This document shows, piece after piece, positions 13,424-24,262 of a stretch of 64,000 nt of DNA (position 1 is its first letter; each line of letters opens with the position of its first letter). This DNA comes from Sweltsa coloradensis (Eukaryota; Arthropoda; Insecta; Plecoptera; Chloroperlidae): assembly GCA_024449915.1 (NCBI GenBank), contig JAMZAV010004500.1:27119-91118 (forward strand), read 5' to 3'. Made by a program: the position numbers and the translations under genes. The notes below the pieces were generated by a model. It saw nothing but the letters and a program-made list of their open reading frames with translations. It did not search any database and was not told where the DNA came from.

Positions 13424-13986
13424 CTAGGAAAACGCTAAAGTCCCGCCGCGTTGATGGATGAGCTTTTTAAAGTTTTTAGTTTGCGTGGGATATCTTTACT
13501 TTTGCAAGTGCTTTGTTTTGTTGCCTACGCATTGTAGGTGATTGTTGTCAAGTTTCTATTGTTTCTTGTCAATTGGTATTATTTACCGTAAAAAACTTAT
13601 ATTAAAAGCTTTATTTCTATGGATTCTGGCCAACTTTTTCTTTCAAAAGGTACTACATCACCATAACCTTAATGTCCATGTATAATATGAACGTTGTAGC
13701 CCCACCCGTTTGGTCAGAATTGGCCCAAATGGCACGAAAATATCGCACAAAAAATCAAAAAAATCGTAAAGTACGATATTCATGAGAAATATTTCTTCGA
13801 TTGTACCCAAAAACGTGGCAGGTCTAAGTTCAGAGATTTCGAAGATCCTGTCAAATTTTCATCAAGATCGCATATGCCGTTTGCCCGGTAGAGAGCGAAG
13901 AAACAGACAAAAATACAAACAAAAAAACACACGAGCTAAATTTTTTGGGGGGTCAGTGAAATTGAAGTCTCGCTTTGCTCATCCAA
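13424..13986 (-). mobile_element. Helentron-like non-autonomous element (HINE-type)
   Basis: Read on the minus strand, the element starts TTGGATGAGC (13986 backwards) and ends with the inverted copy GCTCATCC, then a CAACGCGGCGGGACTTTAGC segment, then GTTTTCCTAG (13424-13427), followed by T. The short stem AACGC/GCGTT before a terminal CTAG is the classic Helitron 3' end. A 5'-terminal sequence with an inverted copy near the 3' end is characteristic of Helentron/HINE elements. No Rep/helicase is encoded. Confidence 0.7.
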
Positions 13987-14019
13987 TAATTTAATACTAG
14001 GAGACTTCAACTACTGGAT

Positions 14020-14255
14020 TTTTAAAAAATGAAACTGCGTATGCGATCTTGATGAAAATTGGAGGGGACCTTCGAAATCTCTGAACTTAGATCTGCCAAG
14101 TTTCTGGGAACAATAAAAAAAATTCTCATGAATATCAATACTATCTTACTTATTATATCATTTATGATTTTTCCCGATTTTTAATGCAATATTTTCGTTA
14201 TATTTGTGCCTATTCTGACCAAACGGGTGGGTCTTCAACGTTCATACTTGTACAG
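14020..14255 (+). mobile_element. Internal fragment of a Helentron-like element
   Basis: It shares GATCTTGATGAAAATTGGAG, TTCGAAATCTCTGAACTTAG and CTGACCAAACGGGTGGG-type blocks with the full copies, in the orientation opposite to 13424-13986. Both ends are missing. It is followed directly by a 5'-truncated SINE. Confidence 0.55.
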
Positions 14256-14410
14256 GCGGCCACACTAGATAATCCAAGATTTCAGCGCCGATTCAATTGC
14301 GTCGGGGCCTACAGGGTAGGTAGGCTTAGTCACTTTGATTTACTGTCCCCCACTGAAAATCAGTTATATAACTGAGTGGGTAGACTCTAAATACAATTTA
14401 TTTATTTATA
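14256..14410 (+). mobile_element. 5'-truncated tRNA-derived SINE
   Basis: It matches the 3' half and tail of the SINEs at 27425-27885 and 30181-30570: GATTCAATTGCGTCGGGG, CACTGAAAATCAGTTATA, then GTAGACTCTAAATAC and an AT-rich tail (TTATTTATTTATA). The tRNA-like head is absent, as in a truncated retrotransposed copy. Confidence 0.65.
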
Positions 14411-14578
14411 GGCATATGTTCCAATTATCGCACATATTGTTATATATAAAAAAATATAGTACTTACACTAAACGTGTAATATTCTGTGACCACATGCAAT
14501 ATGCACACAAGTTATTTACTTCATGTAGACCAGCGGTTCTCGACCACTGTGTCGCGACCCACTGATGTTATTATAATA

Positions 14579-14839
14579 CTAGGGAAACGCCAAAGTCGTT
14601 GTTAGACGAGTGAGTGAGCCATGTGTTGAGTGCGCCGGAACATTTGCATTTAAGTTTGATTATAATATTCGTATGCATAATAGGGTATTTAAGTTTAGGT
14701 CATAGCTTAGGCCATAATGCTCCACTGTAGCCTATGATAGGCTAGGGAGGCCAAAGGTAAGGGGAAGAAAAGGAATGTTACCGGGTACTCAACACATGGC
14801 TCACTCACTCGTCTAACAACGACTTTGGCGTTTCCCTAG
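14579..14839. mobile_element. Palindromic element with CTAG termini
   Basis: The first about 50 bases (CTAGGGAAACGCCAAAGTCG, then TTGTTAGACGAGTGAGTGAG) are the inverted copy of the last about 50. Each end has the same AACG/CGTT stem and terminal CTAG as the Helentron 3' end, so the element looks like two such 3' ends joined head to head around an approximately 160-bp centre. It lies inside the hAT element that begins at 14531. Confidence 0.65.
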
Positions 14840-15436
14840 TTTTATAAACAAACAGAAAGCACGCCAATTAATGGCGGCGTAGAATGTGTTTTTGTTTGCA
14901 AAAATAACAAATTAAACACGGCCCATACTATGTTTTAATTATTCCTGTTTGATCTTTAATTGTTTGTACCAAGGCAGTGATCAAGATCCACGAATCTCAA
15001 TGGAGTTTCTACAAACCATGGATGTAACTATTTTAAGTCCATGCACAAACCAATCGTATCTTCTGTCGCTAAAGCAAATTTGTAGTATAAAAATTACAAA
15101 AGACATAAAAATTGTATGGGATTATTCATGTACATCGTACTTTATTTCGCATGCCAACCATCTAGGTTAATAATATTAATTACAAATAAATAAATAATTT
15201 CTGTAGTGTTTTAACATTGCAGAATAGTATAAGAAACATAGCCAGTACGAGAACGAGCTAAGATTGCAAGGTTTACTCAATCTCCGTGCGGAGTTTTGGG
15301 TAATCTTGAGCGTGCAAGTTTCGATGCATCTTGGCCAGTGCCGCGCACCTCTTGACATCCCAAAAATTATAATTCTTCCCGAAAAAACATTGTTGTTAAA
15401 ATAGAACCTACACATTTAAGCCCATTTATCAATTTA

Positions 15437-16245
15437 TTGGATGAGCATAGCGAGCGAAGCGAAGATTCCATTTCACTACACTGGAGAAAAAAATCCAGAA
15501 TGTTTTTTTTTTTTTTCTTTCTTTCTTTCTGTATTTTTGTGTGTTTGTTAACACGATTCCGGCTAAACCGATACTCCGATTGCAATGAAATTTTATGGAG
15601 ACCTTCGAAATCTCTGAACTTAGAACTGCCACGTTTTTGAGCGCAATCGGGAAATTTTTTCACATAAAAAACGCAATTTTACGATTTTTTTCGATTTTAA
15701 AAAAAATTTCTTTGACTTATAACACCTACATGCTTTATCCGATTGTAATGATTTTTTCACAGAACCTTAATTTTATGAATTAAGATATTCGTGTGAAATT
15801 TGAGCGTAATCGAAAAATTATTTCTCATGAAAATCAAAATTTTATGTTTTTTTTTCTTTTTAAAAACAATTCTTTGACTTATAACACCTACATGCTTTAT
15901 CCTATTGTAATGATTTTTTTACAGAACCTTAATTTCATGAATTAATATATTCGTGTTAAATTTGAGCGCAATCGAATAATTATTTCTTATGCAAATTGCA
16001 ATTTTTCGATTTTTTTCTTTTTAAAAAATTACGATTAATTAAAACAATTAAGTTAATTTTTTATTTTATTTAATTTAATTATAAAAATTAAGTTAATTTT
16101 TTATATAATTTAATTTAATTAAAAAAAATCTTCGACTTAGTAATGATTTTTTCACAGAACAACAGAAAATCCGCGTAACACATGGCATCTCAATGCACCA
16201 TATACGCTCATCCAACAACGCGGCGGGACTTAAGCGTTTTCCTAG
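15437..16245 (+). mobile_element. Helentron-like non-autonomous element
   Basis: The 5' end is TTGGATGAGC (15437-15446). Its inverted copy GCTCATCCAA is at about 16207-16216, followed by the AACGC..GCGTT stem and CTAG at 16242-16245, then TT. The interior contains three diverged tandem segments of roughly 125 bp, each with GATTTTTT(T)CACAGAACC- and TGACTTATAACACCTACATG-like text, suggesting internal amplification. Confidence 0.72.
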
Positions 16246-16560
16246 TTATTTACCTACCTAAGGTCTCCCTAGCCTATCATAGACTAAAGTGGTGCATTAT
16301 TACCTTACAGTTGACGTGCCCTTAGCCTATACCAACTAAACATAAAAGTTAAAAACCCTATTATCTATACCTATATAATTATCAAAATAAAATGCAAATG
16401 TTGCCGTGTACTCAACACATGACTCGCTCACTCGTCTAACAACGACTTTGGTGTGTTCCTAGTCGAGTTGGCTAAAGCGCCCTTATAGCCGAAATGTGGG
16501 AGACGTGGGTTCAATGCCCGGGAAAGATTTTGTAATTTCTGGATTGTATTTTTTAAATTA
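16246..16560 (+). repeat. Second copy of the composite repeat, with tRNA-like 3' part
   Basis: It shares CTAGCCTATCATAG, GTGGTGCATTATTACC and CACTCGTCTAACAACGAC with 9935-11100. After CTAG at 16459-16462 comes a tRNA-like segment: GAGTTGGCTAAAGCGCC as an A-box region and GTGGGTTCAATGCCC as a B-box/T-arm region (about 16462-16525). The cloverleaf is imperfect, so this is a repeat rather than a functional tRNA gene. Confidence 0.5.
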
Positions 16561-17052
16561 TTTTACATGTTTTGAAATGCATATAACGCAGTGTAGACCA
16601 TCATCTGTGACAATACTATGGAAAACATAGCCAGTACGAAATACGTGAAAATATTGCAAGGTTCACTCAATCTACGAGCGGAATTTGGGTGTACCTTGAC
16701 GTCCAACATTCGATTAACCTTGGACACGGCATTTCACAGCCAGGTAAATAACAAACAAAATATATTATTTCAAAATGAAAATCATTGTCGTTAAAATAAT
16801 TTCTATACATTTCAACGTATTTTTCAGTTTTTTATTTCTTGCAGGTTTAAATCACAACAGATTGTGCTTATTTTGTTAGCAGTTCTCAGTTACCTGGTCA
16901 CGGATGTCTGTTTAAAATTTCAGCTCGGTCTATTTGGCCGTTCGGCCGTATGAGCCTGGACAGACAGACATTTAACATTTAACAGAATTAATCACGACCA
17001 AGGCCCGATCGAGTAGCGTTGTAGACTACGTTCGCTGCGCTCACTTGTCTAA

Positions 17053-17636
17053 CTAGGAAAACGCTTTAGTCCCGCCGCGTTGATGGATGAGCTTTTTTGT
17101 AAGTTTTTAGTTTGCGTAGGACCACTTTTCCTTTGCAAGTGCTTTTTGAATGCATTGTAGGTGATTGTTGTCAAGTTTCTATTGTTACTTGTTAATTGTT
17201 ACTATAAAACCTCAAAAAAACACACATTAAAACCTTTATTCTATGGATTCTGGCTAACTTTTTCAACTTTTTCTTTCAAAAAGCAATACATAACCATTAC
17301 CTTAATGTACATGTAAAATATGAACGTTGTAGCCCCACCCGTTTGGTCAGATCGGCCCAAATGTCACGAAAATATCACGCTAAAAATCTAAAAAAATCGT
17401 AAAAGTACGATATTCATGAGAAATATTTCTTCGATTGTACCCAAAATCAAAACACTTCTAAGTTCAGAGATTTCGAAGGTCCCCTCAAATTTTTGTCAAG
17501 ATTGCATATGCCGTTTTCCCGGTAGAGAGCGAACAAACAGACAAAAAAAAAATAAAAAATAAACAAATAAAAAAAACACCCGAGCTAAATTTTTTGGGGG
17601 GTCAGTGAAATTGAAATCTTCGCTTCGCTCATCCAA
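17053..17636 (-). mobile_element. Helentron-like non-autonomous element
   Basis: The minus-strand 5' end TTGGATGAGCG is at 17636. The 3' end shows GCTCATCC, the AACGC..GCGTT-type stem and CTAG (17053-17056), followed by TT. It is very similar to 13424-13986 over its full length, so these are relatively young copies. It is nested in the 14531-19529 hAT element. Confidence 0.72.
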
Positions 17637-17654
17637 TTATTTATATTAAAAAAA

Positions 17655-17800
17655 GACAAAAAATAAAGTTGATTTAATTTACTTCATAAACAACTTCAAA
17701 ATTAAGATTTAATTTATTCTCTTGATTCATTTTGGATCTCTTCAAAATGAATACCCTGCAATTGTTAACAATGCTCTGTGTGTTTTACTTCCCTTCTCCA
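17655..17800 (+). pseudogene. Duplicate fragment of a hAT transposase 3' region
   Basis: This is nearly the same sequence as 19020-19160 (AAGTTGATTTAATTTAC, CATTTTGGATCTCTTC, AATACCCTGCAATTG), which encodes the stretch before the hAT dimerisation domain. No frame is intact. Its presence before and after the 17934-18160 segment suggests that two hAT copies, or a local duplication, are mixed here. Confidence 0.55.
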
Positions 17801-17933
17801 CTTAATACCTGATGTGTCGTGAACAGGTGTGAGGTGTGTCACAACTCACAAGTATTTGGTTTATTTATTGTTATATTGAAGTCTATCCACATACCGCCAA
17901 AGTTCTAAGGGCGAAATGAAAGTGAGTGACAGC

Positions 17934-18080
17934 TAGGGGTGTGCGAGTACCCAAAATTTCGACTAGTCACATTTAGTCTAGAATTTGGTAAGTATTAAAA
18001 AAAAAACGCGATTTTGGTGGAGGTGCCGGGTAGCCTGCAGCAAATTCGCCCCAATTCGTACAAATGGTGGAGGTGCGTGT
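17934..18080 (+). mobile_element. hAT-like end with tRNA-Ala-complementary motif
   Basis: TAGGGGTGTGCGAGTACCC at 17935 resembles the termini of the element at 24262-26627. About 80 bp inside it lies TGGTGGAGGTGCCGGG (18015-18030), and a partial copy TGGTGGAGGTGC lies at 18065-18076. The same motif occurs three times in the 24262 element. The partner end of this copy was not found. Confidence 0.5.
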
Positions 18081-18159
18081 GTGAAAAAGTAAATATCGCG
18101 ATGCATTTTTGATGCTACCTTACCAATCTTGTTTTTCGAAAGAAAAAAAAAGTGCTGTG

Positions 18160-18365
18160 GACATCAGCAATAAAGGAAGGCGATATGTCAATTTTCCAGC
18201 AGCAATGAATGCCACAAGTAAGTTGGAAATAAAATCTAAAGATCAGTTTAAGAAAGATGTAATTCAACACTAGACCAGTCTTCAGGAGGGTTTGAAGAAA
18301 TACTTTTCTTCTAATTCAACAAAGGGAATAGAATGGGTTATCTCTCCATTTGCAGTTCTACCCCT
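18160..18365 (+). pseudogene. hAT transposase remnant, central part
   Basis: In the plus frame starting near 18178 the translation reads RRYVNFPAAMNATSKLEI, then a lysine-rich stretch with a stop, then LQEGLKKYFSSN and GIEWVISPF. This order matches the segment before the catalytic C-terminus in ZBED5/GTF2IRD2-like hAT transposases, in which a helix ending in Y-F is followed by W-V-x-N/S-P-F. One in-frame stop and no start make it a pseudogene. It belongs with the C-terminal fragment at 19020-19315. Confidence 0.6.
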
Positions 18366-19019
18366 TCATGCACAAAGACTTGCGTCGGTAAAGTTGCGGA
18401 CGCAAATATTGGCAAAGATGGAGGAAGTGTCTCCGGTGATAGTGTTTGGAGATCAATGGTAACGAAATGCAAACAAAAACCAGTCCTAAATAACTCGAAT
18501 AAATTATTCTAGCACAAATAGAGCATTTCTAGATAGAAAACCGCATTTATTAAATTTTGTGTTTTTGGCAACCTGCAACGTATATAGTGGTCAAAAGTCT
18601 CAAAATTTACCATCCACTTTGGAGTAGTGGCTAGCGAGAGGCATTCCTATGCTGAACGTCGCGGGTTCAAATTTCACTTGATTTTTATGAACTTTTTTGC
18701 AACTTTTTACTCAATTTTTAACGTTACTTGCCTGCTTTACTGTATGTTGGTACAAATTTTTTTGATAAAATATTCATTTTCTGATACAAAAAAGAGAGGG
18801 TTGACATTTGCGTCACATCCAGAGTATCCGCAACTTTACCAAAATATCTAGCAGTCTGCTAATGCAGCTACCTTTGTGCATAAGGTTTTTATAGCCCTAT
18901 GATTTAACACATATATTTGCGTTAGTCCGTCATTTTTAACTAAACGCAACTTTGCGCCAGTAAATCTTTGTGCTGGTGGACACATAAACGACGTGTCAGA
19001 CGTAACGTATCCAGAAAAA

Positions 19020-19315
19020 GTAAAGTTGATTTAATTTACATCATAAACAACTTTAAAATCAAGATTTAAAGAGGTCTCTTTTGATTCATTGTGGATCTCT
19101 TCAAAATGAATACCCTGCAATTGTTAACAATGCTGTGTGTTTTACTTCCCTTCTCCACTTGATACCTGTGTGAGGCAACTTTCTCAACTTTAAAAACAAT
19201 AAAGTCACAGAACAGATCCAGACTACTTGATGTTGATAGTGAGATGCACGTCGGTCTGTCTACCATTCACCCTCGTACTGAAAAACTGTGTGAATTACAT
19301 CAGTCCCAGGTAACC
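19020..19315 (+). pseudogene. hAT transposase remnant, C-terminal dimerisation region
   Basis: The plus frame from 19165 gives CEATFSTLKTIKSQNRSRLL, then a stretch with MHVGLST and PRTEKLC, and a stop after QVTH. This is the conserved hATC dimerisation motif of ZBED5-like transposases. Just upstream, in a shifted frame, come SLWIS and EYPAIVNNAV, the usual preceding motifs. Stops and at least one frameshift show that it is dead. The product would have been the DDE-type transposase of the surrounding hAT element. Confidence 0.75.
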
Positions 19316-19739
19316 CACTGATAAGGAAGCACGTGACATTTGCACATTGGCACATACATTGGTAAATAACTGTTGATATAATATTGTAATTTGCAAAATG
19401 AAACAAAAAGTTTGTTTAATCTGGTTAAATATTATTTCGTTGAAATGTGGGTACACCCTCGTAAGTGTGTCGCGTAAAGACACGTACTCAACATGTGTGT
19501 CGCAGCAGAAAAAAGGTTGAGAACCGCTGACGTAGACAATACGCAGTATATTCAAATTAATAACACCTACACACACCAAATAGCTTAGTAACTGGGAAGC
19601 AGTGTTGGGTAAGTGCCTTTAAAAATGGACCTAGTTCCAGTTAAAAGTTCCTCATAAAAAAGGAACTCTTTCCATGGAAAGAGCTGAATACAGTGGATGA
19701 ATGTTGAACACATTTACTTTTAAAAGCCCAAATTACTTA

Positions 19740-20100
19740 CCCCCCGTCTGGGCCCGGGGTAGAATTTGGCCCAGAGCATGGCTCTGCTGATCGTAAAAGG
19801 CGATTCAAGAGAAAAAGTCCACCTCGCAAACATCAGCTAGAAAGAGAGGAGTATCTTACTCCCCGAAAGTAGAGGCGAGCTCTGGCAATCGTCGTCGGGG
19901 ACCTTGTCCCCTTCCCTTGACGACCCCCCGGCGACGATGACAATGACACAACAAACGATGACAAAGACGATGACGACCGCGACGTGAGAAATCCCCCTTC
20001 CTCCCCTTACCCGTGGCTGGTTCTGACCAGCATGGGCCCCTCCCCCCCCCCCCCCTTAGGCTAGAGTGGTGCATTATGACCTAACGGTTGACGCGTCCTT
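19740..20100. repeat. GC-rich SINE-like repeat, inverted copy at 33600-33960
   Basis: The whole stretch is the inverted counterpart of 33600-33960. Shared blocks include TCGTAAAAGGCGATTCAAGA, GAGGCGAGCTCTGGCAATCG, TGGCTGGTTCTGACCAGCAT, the long C (or G) run, and CTAGAGTGGTGCATTATGAC. A diverged relative forms the SINE body at 32581-32928. The TCGTAAAAGGCGA block resembles a conserved core I have seen in other invertebrate repeats, but I cannot name the family. Confidence 0.6.
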
Positions 20101-20799
20101 AATCCAAATAAACCAAAATACTTACCTAATTATTGTACGTGTGCAAAACGATGAGAAACCTAGGCTTCACTGTTTCCAGGACGAGCACAATCAGCCCATG
20201 TGTTGACAGACGCCATCTTGCAATTCCGACCGATTGAGTCAAACTAACTAATTCAACTATGACCATTATATTATAATTTCGAACAAAATACAGTTCACAT
20301 ATTTAAATAATTTAATAAAAATAATGCTTAAGCTTAACTCTTAATGAAATGGAAAAATGTCATTTCTTATCCTGCATAAAATTAATAGTTTTACTTTTGA
20401 CTATAAGAATTAATTTGGCACTATGTTTCTGCGATGCTTTGGAAATTTTTGGTGAAGGATACTTTTGACTACCTTCTTGCGATGTTCCTGCGATGCTTTG
20501 GCAAATGGCGGCTTTTGACTACCTTTTCGCGATGTTTCTGCGACTTTAAAAGGAGGTAATATATTACCTGTGATTTTTTTTCTATGTTTCCATGAAGAAT
20601 ACTTGTGACTGCTTTTTTGCGATGTTCCTGCGACTCTTTAAAAGGTCGCAGGAAGGTTTCCAAAACATAGTCAGTGTTTTGAATATGTTTCAGATAGGTT
20701 TTAAATATGTTTTGGCAAAGTGACGACCTTTTGGATAAGTTTTGGCGAAGATTTTACGATGTAAAATTTTTGTAAGGGCAGTTCCAAGTTCCTCTAAAA

Positions 20800-21497
20800 C
20801 TAGGAAACGCTCAGTTGGACGCGTTGATAAGCGAGCACGTGCTATAGCTAGACCCACATTGCACATTTTATTAAATTTAAAAAATTACGACGTTCGCGTT
20901 TCCAGTATTATTTATTATTGCCAAGGTATTTGGGTAAACCCGTGTTTAAATCTTTACTTTAAAATCCACCGCCATCTAGAGGACCTTGACTCCTTGGGAA
21001 AACTTTAAACTCTTTGTTGACAAATAATAGACTGCTTCCTCGAAAGTATTTTGATTACTTCTAGGTGGCAGTGCATTAGAAACTTCGCGCGTCTTTTCGT
21101 TGCCATGGCAACGTTACTTTTGTTATAATGTAATTTCCATCTACACTACTTATCGGATCAAAATAAAATTAACATATTCGTGACCGGACGGACATTCTAA
21201 ATGATTTGGCTATCTCAGATTTTGTCGCCGTTGAGTTTGAAAAAAAAACTTTCGATTAACTTTAATGTAACTTTTTAACTTTTTGAACGATTTTGCCACA
21301 AAACTAATGGCATTCAATCGAGAACAAAACTTGCGGATGGTGAAAATTTCAACTCGATCCGAGCCTCCGTTCGAACGTTATCGCGAGACATACAAACAAA
21401 AAAAAAAACAAACAAACAAACAAACAAAAAAAAAAACAAAACCAGTGACTATTTTTTCCGGCAGAGTCAAATGGAAACGCTCGCTTCGCTCGCTTAA
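20800..21497 (-). mobile_element. Helentron-like element, GAGCGAGC subfamily
   Basis: The minus-strand 5' end is TTAAGCGAGC (21497 backwards). The inverted counterpart near the 3' end is GCTCGCTTATCAA, followed by AACGCGTCC..GCGTTTCCTAG ending at 20800 and then TT. The termini differ from the TTGGATGAGC copies, but both ends have changed together, and the AACGC/GCGTT stem plus CTAG are kept. It is inserted in the hAT element at 19600-24155. Confidence 0.65.
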
Positions 21498-21918
21498 TAA
21501 AAGGAGCTAGGGCGTTCTTAAGTTCCTTTCCAAATGGAACTGTCCTAAAAAGTTCCTTTTTTCAATAGGTACTCTAACCATTTTTATTTAGATCTTCTCG
21601 AGAGGGTCAATGATTAGTAGATATCCGAATTTTTACTTAAAACCGATGTAACGGTACAGGCCTTGGCCCTAGATAATTTTATTTTTTGTAATGAAAATCG
21701 TAATAATTTGCATAAATGTCTCATCAAGAAACCAGCGGATAATTTTCGGACTTTAATCAATAAGTGAATATATCGTCATGTGTGTGATAATTTGCATATA
21801 CCTATGCAAATTACAAGCAGCTAGCCTGCTACATCAACCTAGGGTTGATTTTGTGCCACATTCCATAGTGGAGCGAAGGCTCATGTTTTTGGTTTGGCGT
21901 TTACGAGTGTGGCCTATT

Positions 21919-22137
21919 CGTGACGTCACGCCCATGATAAATCTGTACCGAGCTAGAATTCGGCAGAGGCTTCACAATTTCACCCTGTGCGGTAGGATTT
22001 GGAAATCGGCGAACTCCGAGAAAACGCAGCTCAGGAATGCGAATGTTAGTCGAGATTTTCGGGTGGCGGAGTCCACCAATGGCAAAGGCAAACCAGAACG
22101 AGCTCGCGCCATAGCAAATTTTGAACCCCTAACCAAT
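21919..22137. promoter_or_regulatory. Possible promoter-like cluster (CRE and CCAAT motifs)
   Basis: CGTGACGTCACG at 21919-21930 contains a perfect palindromic CRE (TGACGTCA). Two plus-strand CCAAT motifs follow at 22076-22080 and 22133-22137, in CpG-rich sequence. No transcript or coding exon could be attached to them, and they lie within a hAT element, so this may be chance or an internal transposon promoter. Confidence 0.25.
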
Positions 22138-22379
22138 GAGTGTGCTGGCGGAAGAGCACCCGGTATCCGGTGACGCTGGCTTCTGCAAACCTGCGGAATC
22201 GACAGCAGGACACTCCTAGGCGAACCAGTGACTGAGCCAGTTGCTTTTGTCACGAGCTCCAGGGTTTTGCCGGAACACCGAGGCGTCGCACGGAGAGCCA
22301 TGGCTACAGCAAGAGCCCCGCACCTAATGGGGAAGGCCAAGTGGCAAAGGAGAGAGGTTCAACTTTATTAAGATTTTTA

Positions 22380-23600
22380 TATAAACAACTTCAACCCCAC
22401 GGGCAACGTTTTGGTGATCCACTAGCTTCATGGTGATCCCGAAAGAAAGCGTCGTTCCGATGACGACCTAGGCAACCACAATATGGTTAACCCTAATTTA
22501 TAAAGCTTCGGGGAGCATTGTCTCAAGTCAAGTGTATCTTTACGATCTTTGGATCACTTTTGCGGTGTCGTATACAGGGTGCACGTGTTATGTGCCGATA
22601 ATAATTGACCCACGTGGTCGTACAAATACCACCATGCAGGCGTGTAGCCGCATCTCTCTCTCCTTCCAGAACTTTGAGATCCAGCTTTGACCGGCATCTG
22701 CCTTCGTGTGCCGTAGCGCCCGAAGAGAGGCGTCGAGACGCCAAGGTCGCCGTCCACACGGAACGCTCACGCGACGCGTCTACGCTTCCTCCGGACCATC
22801 AAATCGACGTCATCATCACCATCACCCTCCCCCTTGCGTCAAGCAAGAAGACGACGGAATAGGATGGACAATGACGTGGAACAGTGATGAGTAAACAGCA
22901 AATGCTGATTGGTTTTATGTTATGATTATCATGTACCTCTGTTCAATACCACCTAAGTAACTGATAAACTTGATTGGGCCCAACAGTAAATTCACTAGTA
23001 GGCCTACTAATTTAACTTCCTTGTGTAACTTAGAGCCAACTTTTTAAATTATACATCCACTAAATTCAACCTTGATTTTGCTTGAGACGGTGCATGTGCA
23101 ACCTTGCCTCCCTAATTTCATTTATTCATAAGTAGTAGACCCTCAGTCTACGAGTAGGCGGTGCTGAACCGCATAGTCTAGGTACGAGCGAACGTGACGA
23201 CCCAGGGACCTGACGCTGTAGATCTCCATCGGCGCGGCTCATTGCCAGCACACGCGGTAAGGCTGGTGGTCCACCCCTCCTTGGGTAGGACACCAGGCGG
23301 TGCTGAGCCTGTGTTGCCATTGCTTGTCCATGTGTAAATGTTTTGCTAGGGCTGTTTCCTTTTCTAAGAATCTCGTGAATAAGCTAGCTGGAGGGCAACA
23401 CAATAGTTTCGCTACTCGCCGGCCTAAAGTGATTATTAATTTAATTGCGAGTGTCGAACACTCTGGCACAGGTCGGTTCTCCGGGCAAGGAGTAGCAAGG
23501 TGTCTTCCCTTGTTAGGTCGCTAGGCAGCAACTTTCAAGGATAGGCAACAAGGTGAAGGCACACCGAGTATTTGCAAAGAATGCATAAAATATGGTGTGA
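22380..23600. other. GC-rich hAT interior, unassigned
   Basis: Several overlapping open frames exist on both strands (22605-22862 plus, 22523-22759 minus, 23239-23469 minus), all short and mutually overlapping as expected of GC-rich sequence. None shows a recognisable domain. It could be a degraded gene or captured host DNA. Confidence 0.3.
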
Positions 23601-24163
23601 ATCAATTTTGAATGATCTTTGGGTCGTTGCATTATGTGGTGTTCACCACCCATGTTGGTTGCAAAACATGGAGCAGTGCCTCATCATCGACACGACGCAA
23701 CTACCTAAAAGATCATTCAAAACTAAAGGATGATTGTATTGAAAAGAATGAAGTTTAGCTGGCAATGCGACTAATGATGGTGAGAAACCCACGGGGGATG
23801 GGGGTTGATCACTGAGTTGTGGGAATGGGGATAGGGGGTTGACAAGAATTTAGAACAAAAGACAAATTTTAGATTTCCAGGAAACTTAGTATTTCACAAT
23901 CCCTTCATCTTGTAAGTAAACTATGACCTAAATGATGACTACCCTTAAATTTGTACAGTCAAGTTATGAAAAAGGAACTTATGAAAATAAGTTACAGATC
24001 CTGGAAAATTGGAACTATGGCGTTCCTTAGTTCCTGTCTGGAAAAAATGAACTAGTTCCTTCCTTAGTTCATTCAAGTAAGTTAGTTAGTTATTGGGGTT
24101 TTAGGGCACAAAACAGTAAAGTTATCAGTGCCCATTTAGTTCCTACCCAACTCTGCTGGCAAG

Positions 24164-24262
24164 TTACCCAGAAAAACATAGAAGCAGTTATATGGATATC
24201 ACTATTATTTAACCGAGTCCGAAGTTATCCAGAAAAACATAAAAGACAGTTACTATATGGAT
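24164..24262. repeat. Tandem approximately 65-bp unit, split by the next element
   Basis: The unit CCAGAAAAACATA.. CAGTTATATGG followed by GATATCACTATTATTTAACC and GAGTC occurs at about 24170-24222. It starts again at 24225, is interrupted at 24262 by the next transposon, and resumes after it at about 26628 with GATATCACTATTATTTAACT. The first unit therefore shows what the target looked like before insertion. Confidence 0.65.

Larger units (their letters stand above)
14531..19529 (+). mobile_element. hAT element, about 5 kb, with nested insertions
   Basis: Ends are CAGCGGTTCTCGACC at 14531 and, read inward from 19529, CAGCGGTTCTCAACC. The flanks ATGTAGAC (14523-14530) and ACGTAGAC (19530-19537) are an 8-bp target duplication with one difference. 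The element carries decayed pieces of a hAT transposase near its 3' side (18160-18365 and 19020-19315). Nested inside are a palindromic element (14579-14839), Helentron-like copies (15437-16245 and 17053-17636), a composite repeat (16246-16560) and a second hAT-type end (17934). It is inactive. Confidence 0.8.
19600..24155. mobile_element. hAT element, about 4.6 kb
   Basis: Termini are CAGTGTTGGGTAAG at 19600 and, read inward from 24155, CAGAGTTGGGTAGG. The flanks CTGGGAAG (19592-19599) and CTGGCAAG (24156-24163) form an 8-bp target duplication with one difference. AGTTCC/GGAACT motifs are repeated inside both ends (19629-19680 and 23965-24145), consistent with subterminal binding sites. Nested inside are a Helentron-like copy (20800-21497) and a GC-rich repeat (19740-20100). 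No transposase was recognised in the 21600-23600 GC-rich interior, which may carry captured host sequence. Confidence 0.75.

Noticed and set aside
22605..22862. GC-rich open frame as a hAT transposase
   Set aside because: No hAT motifs are visible, and frames on the opposite strand are equally open.
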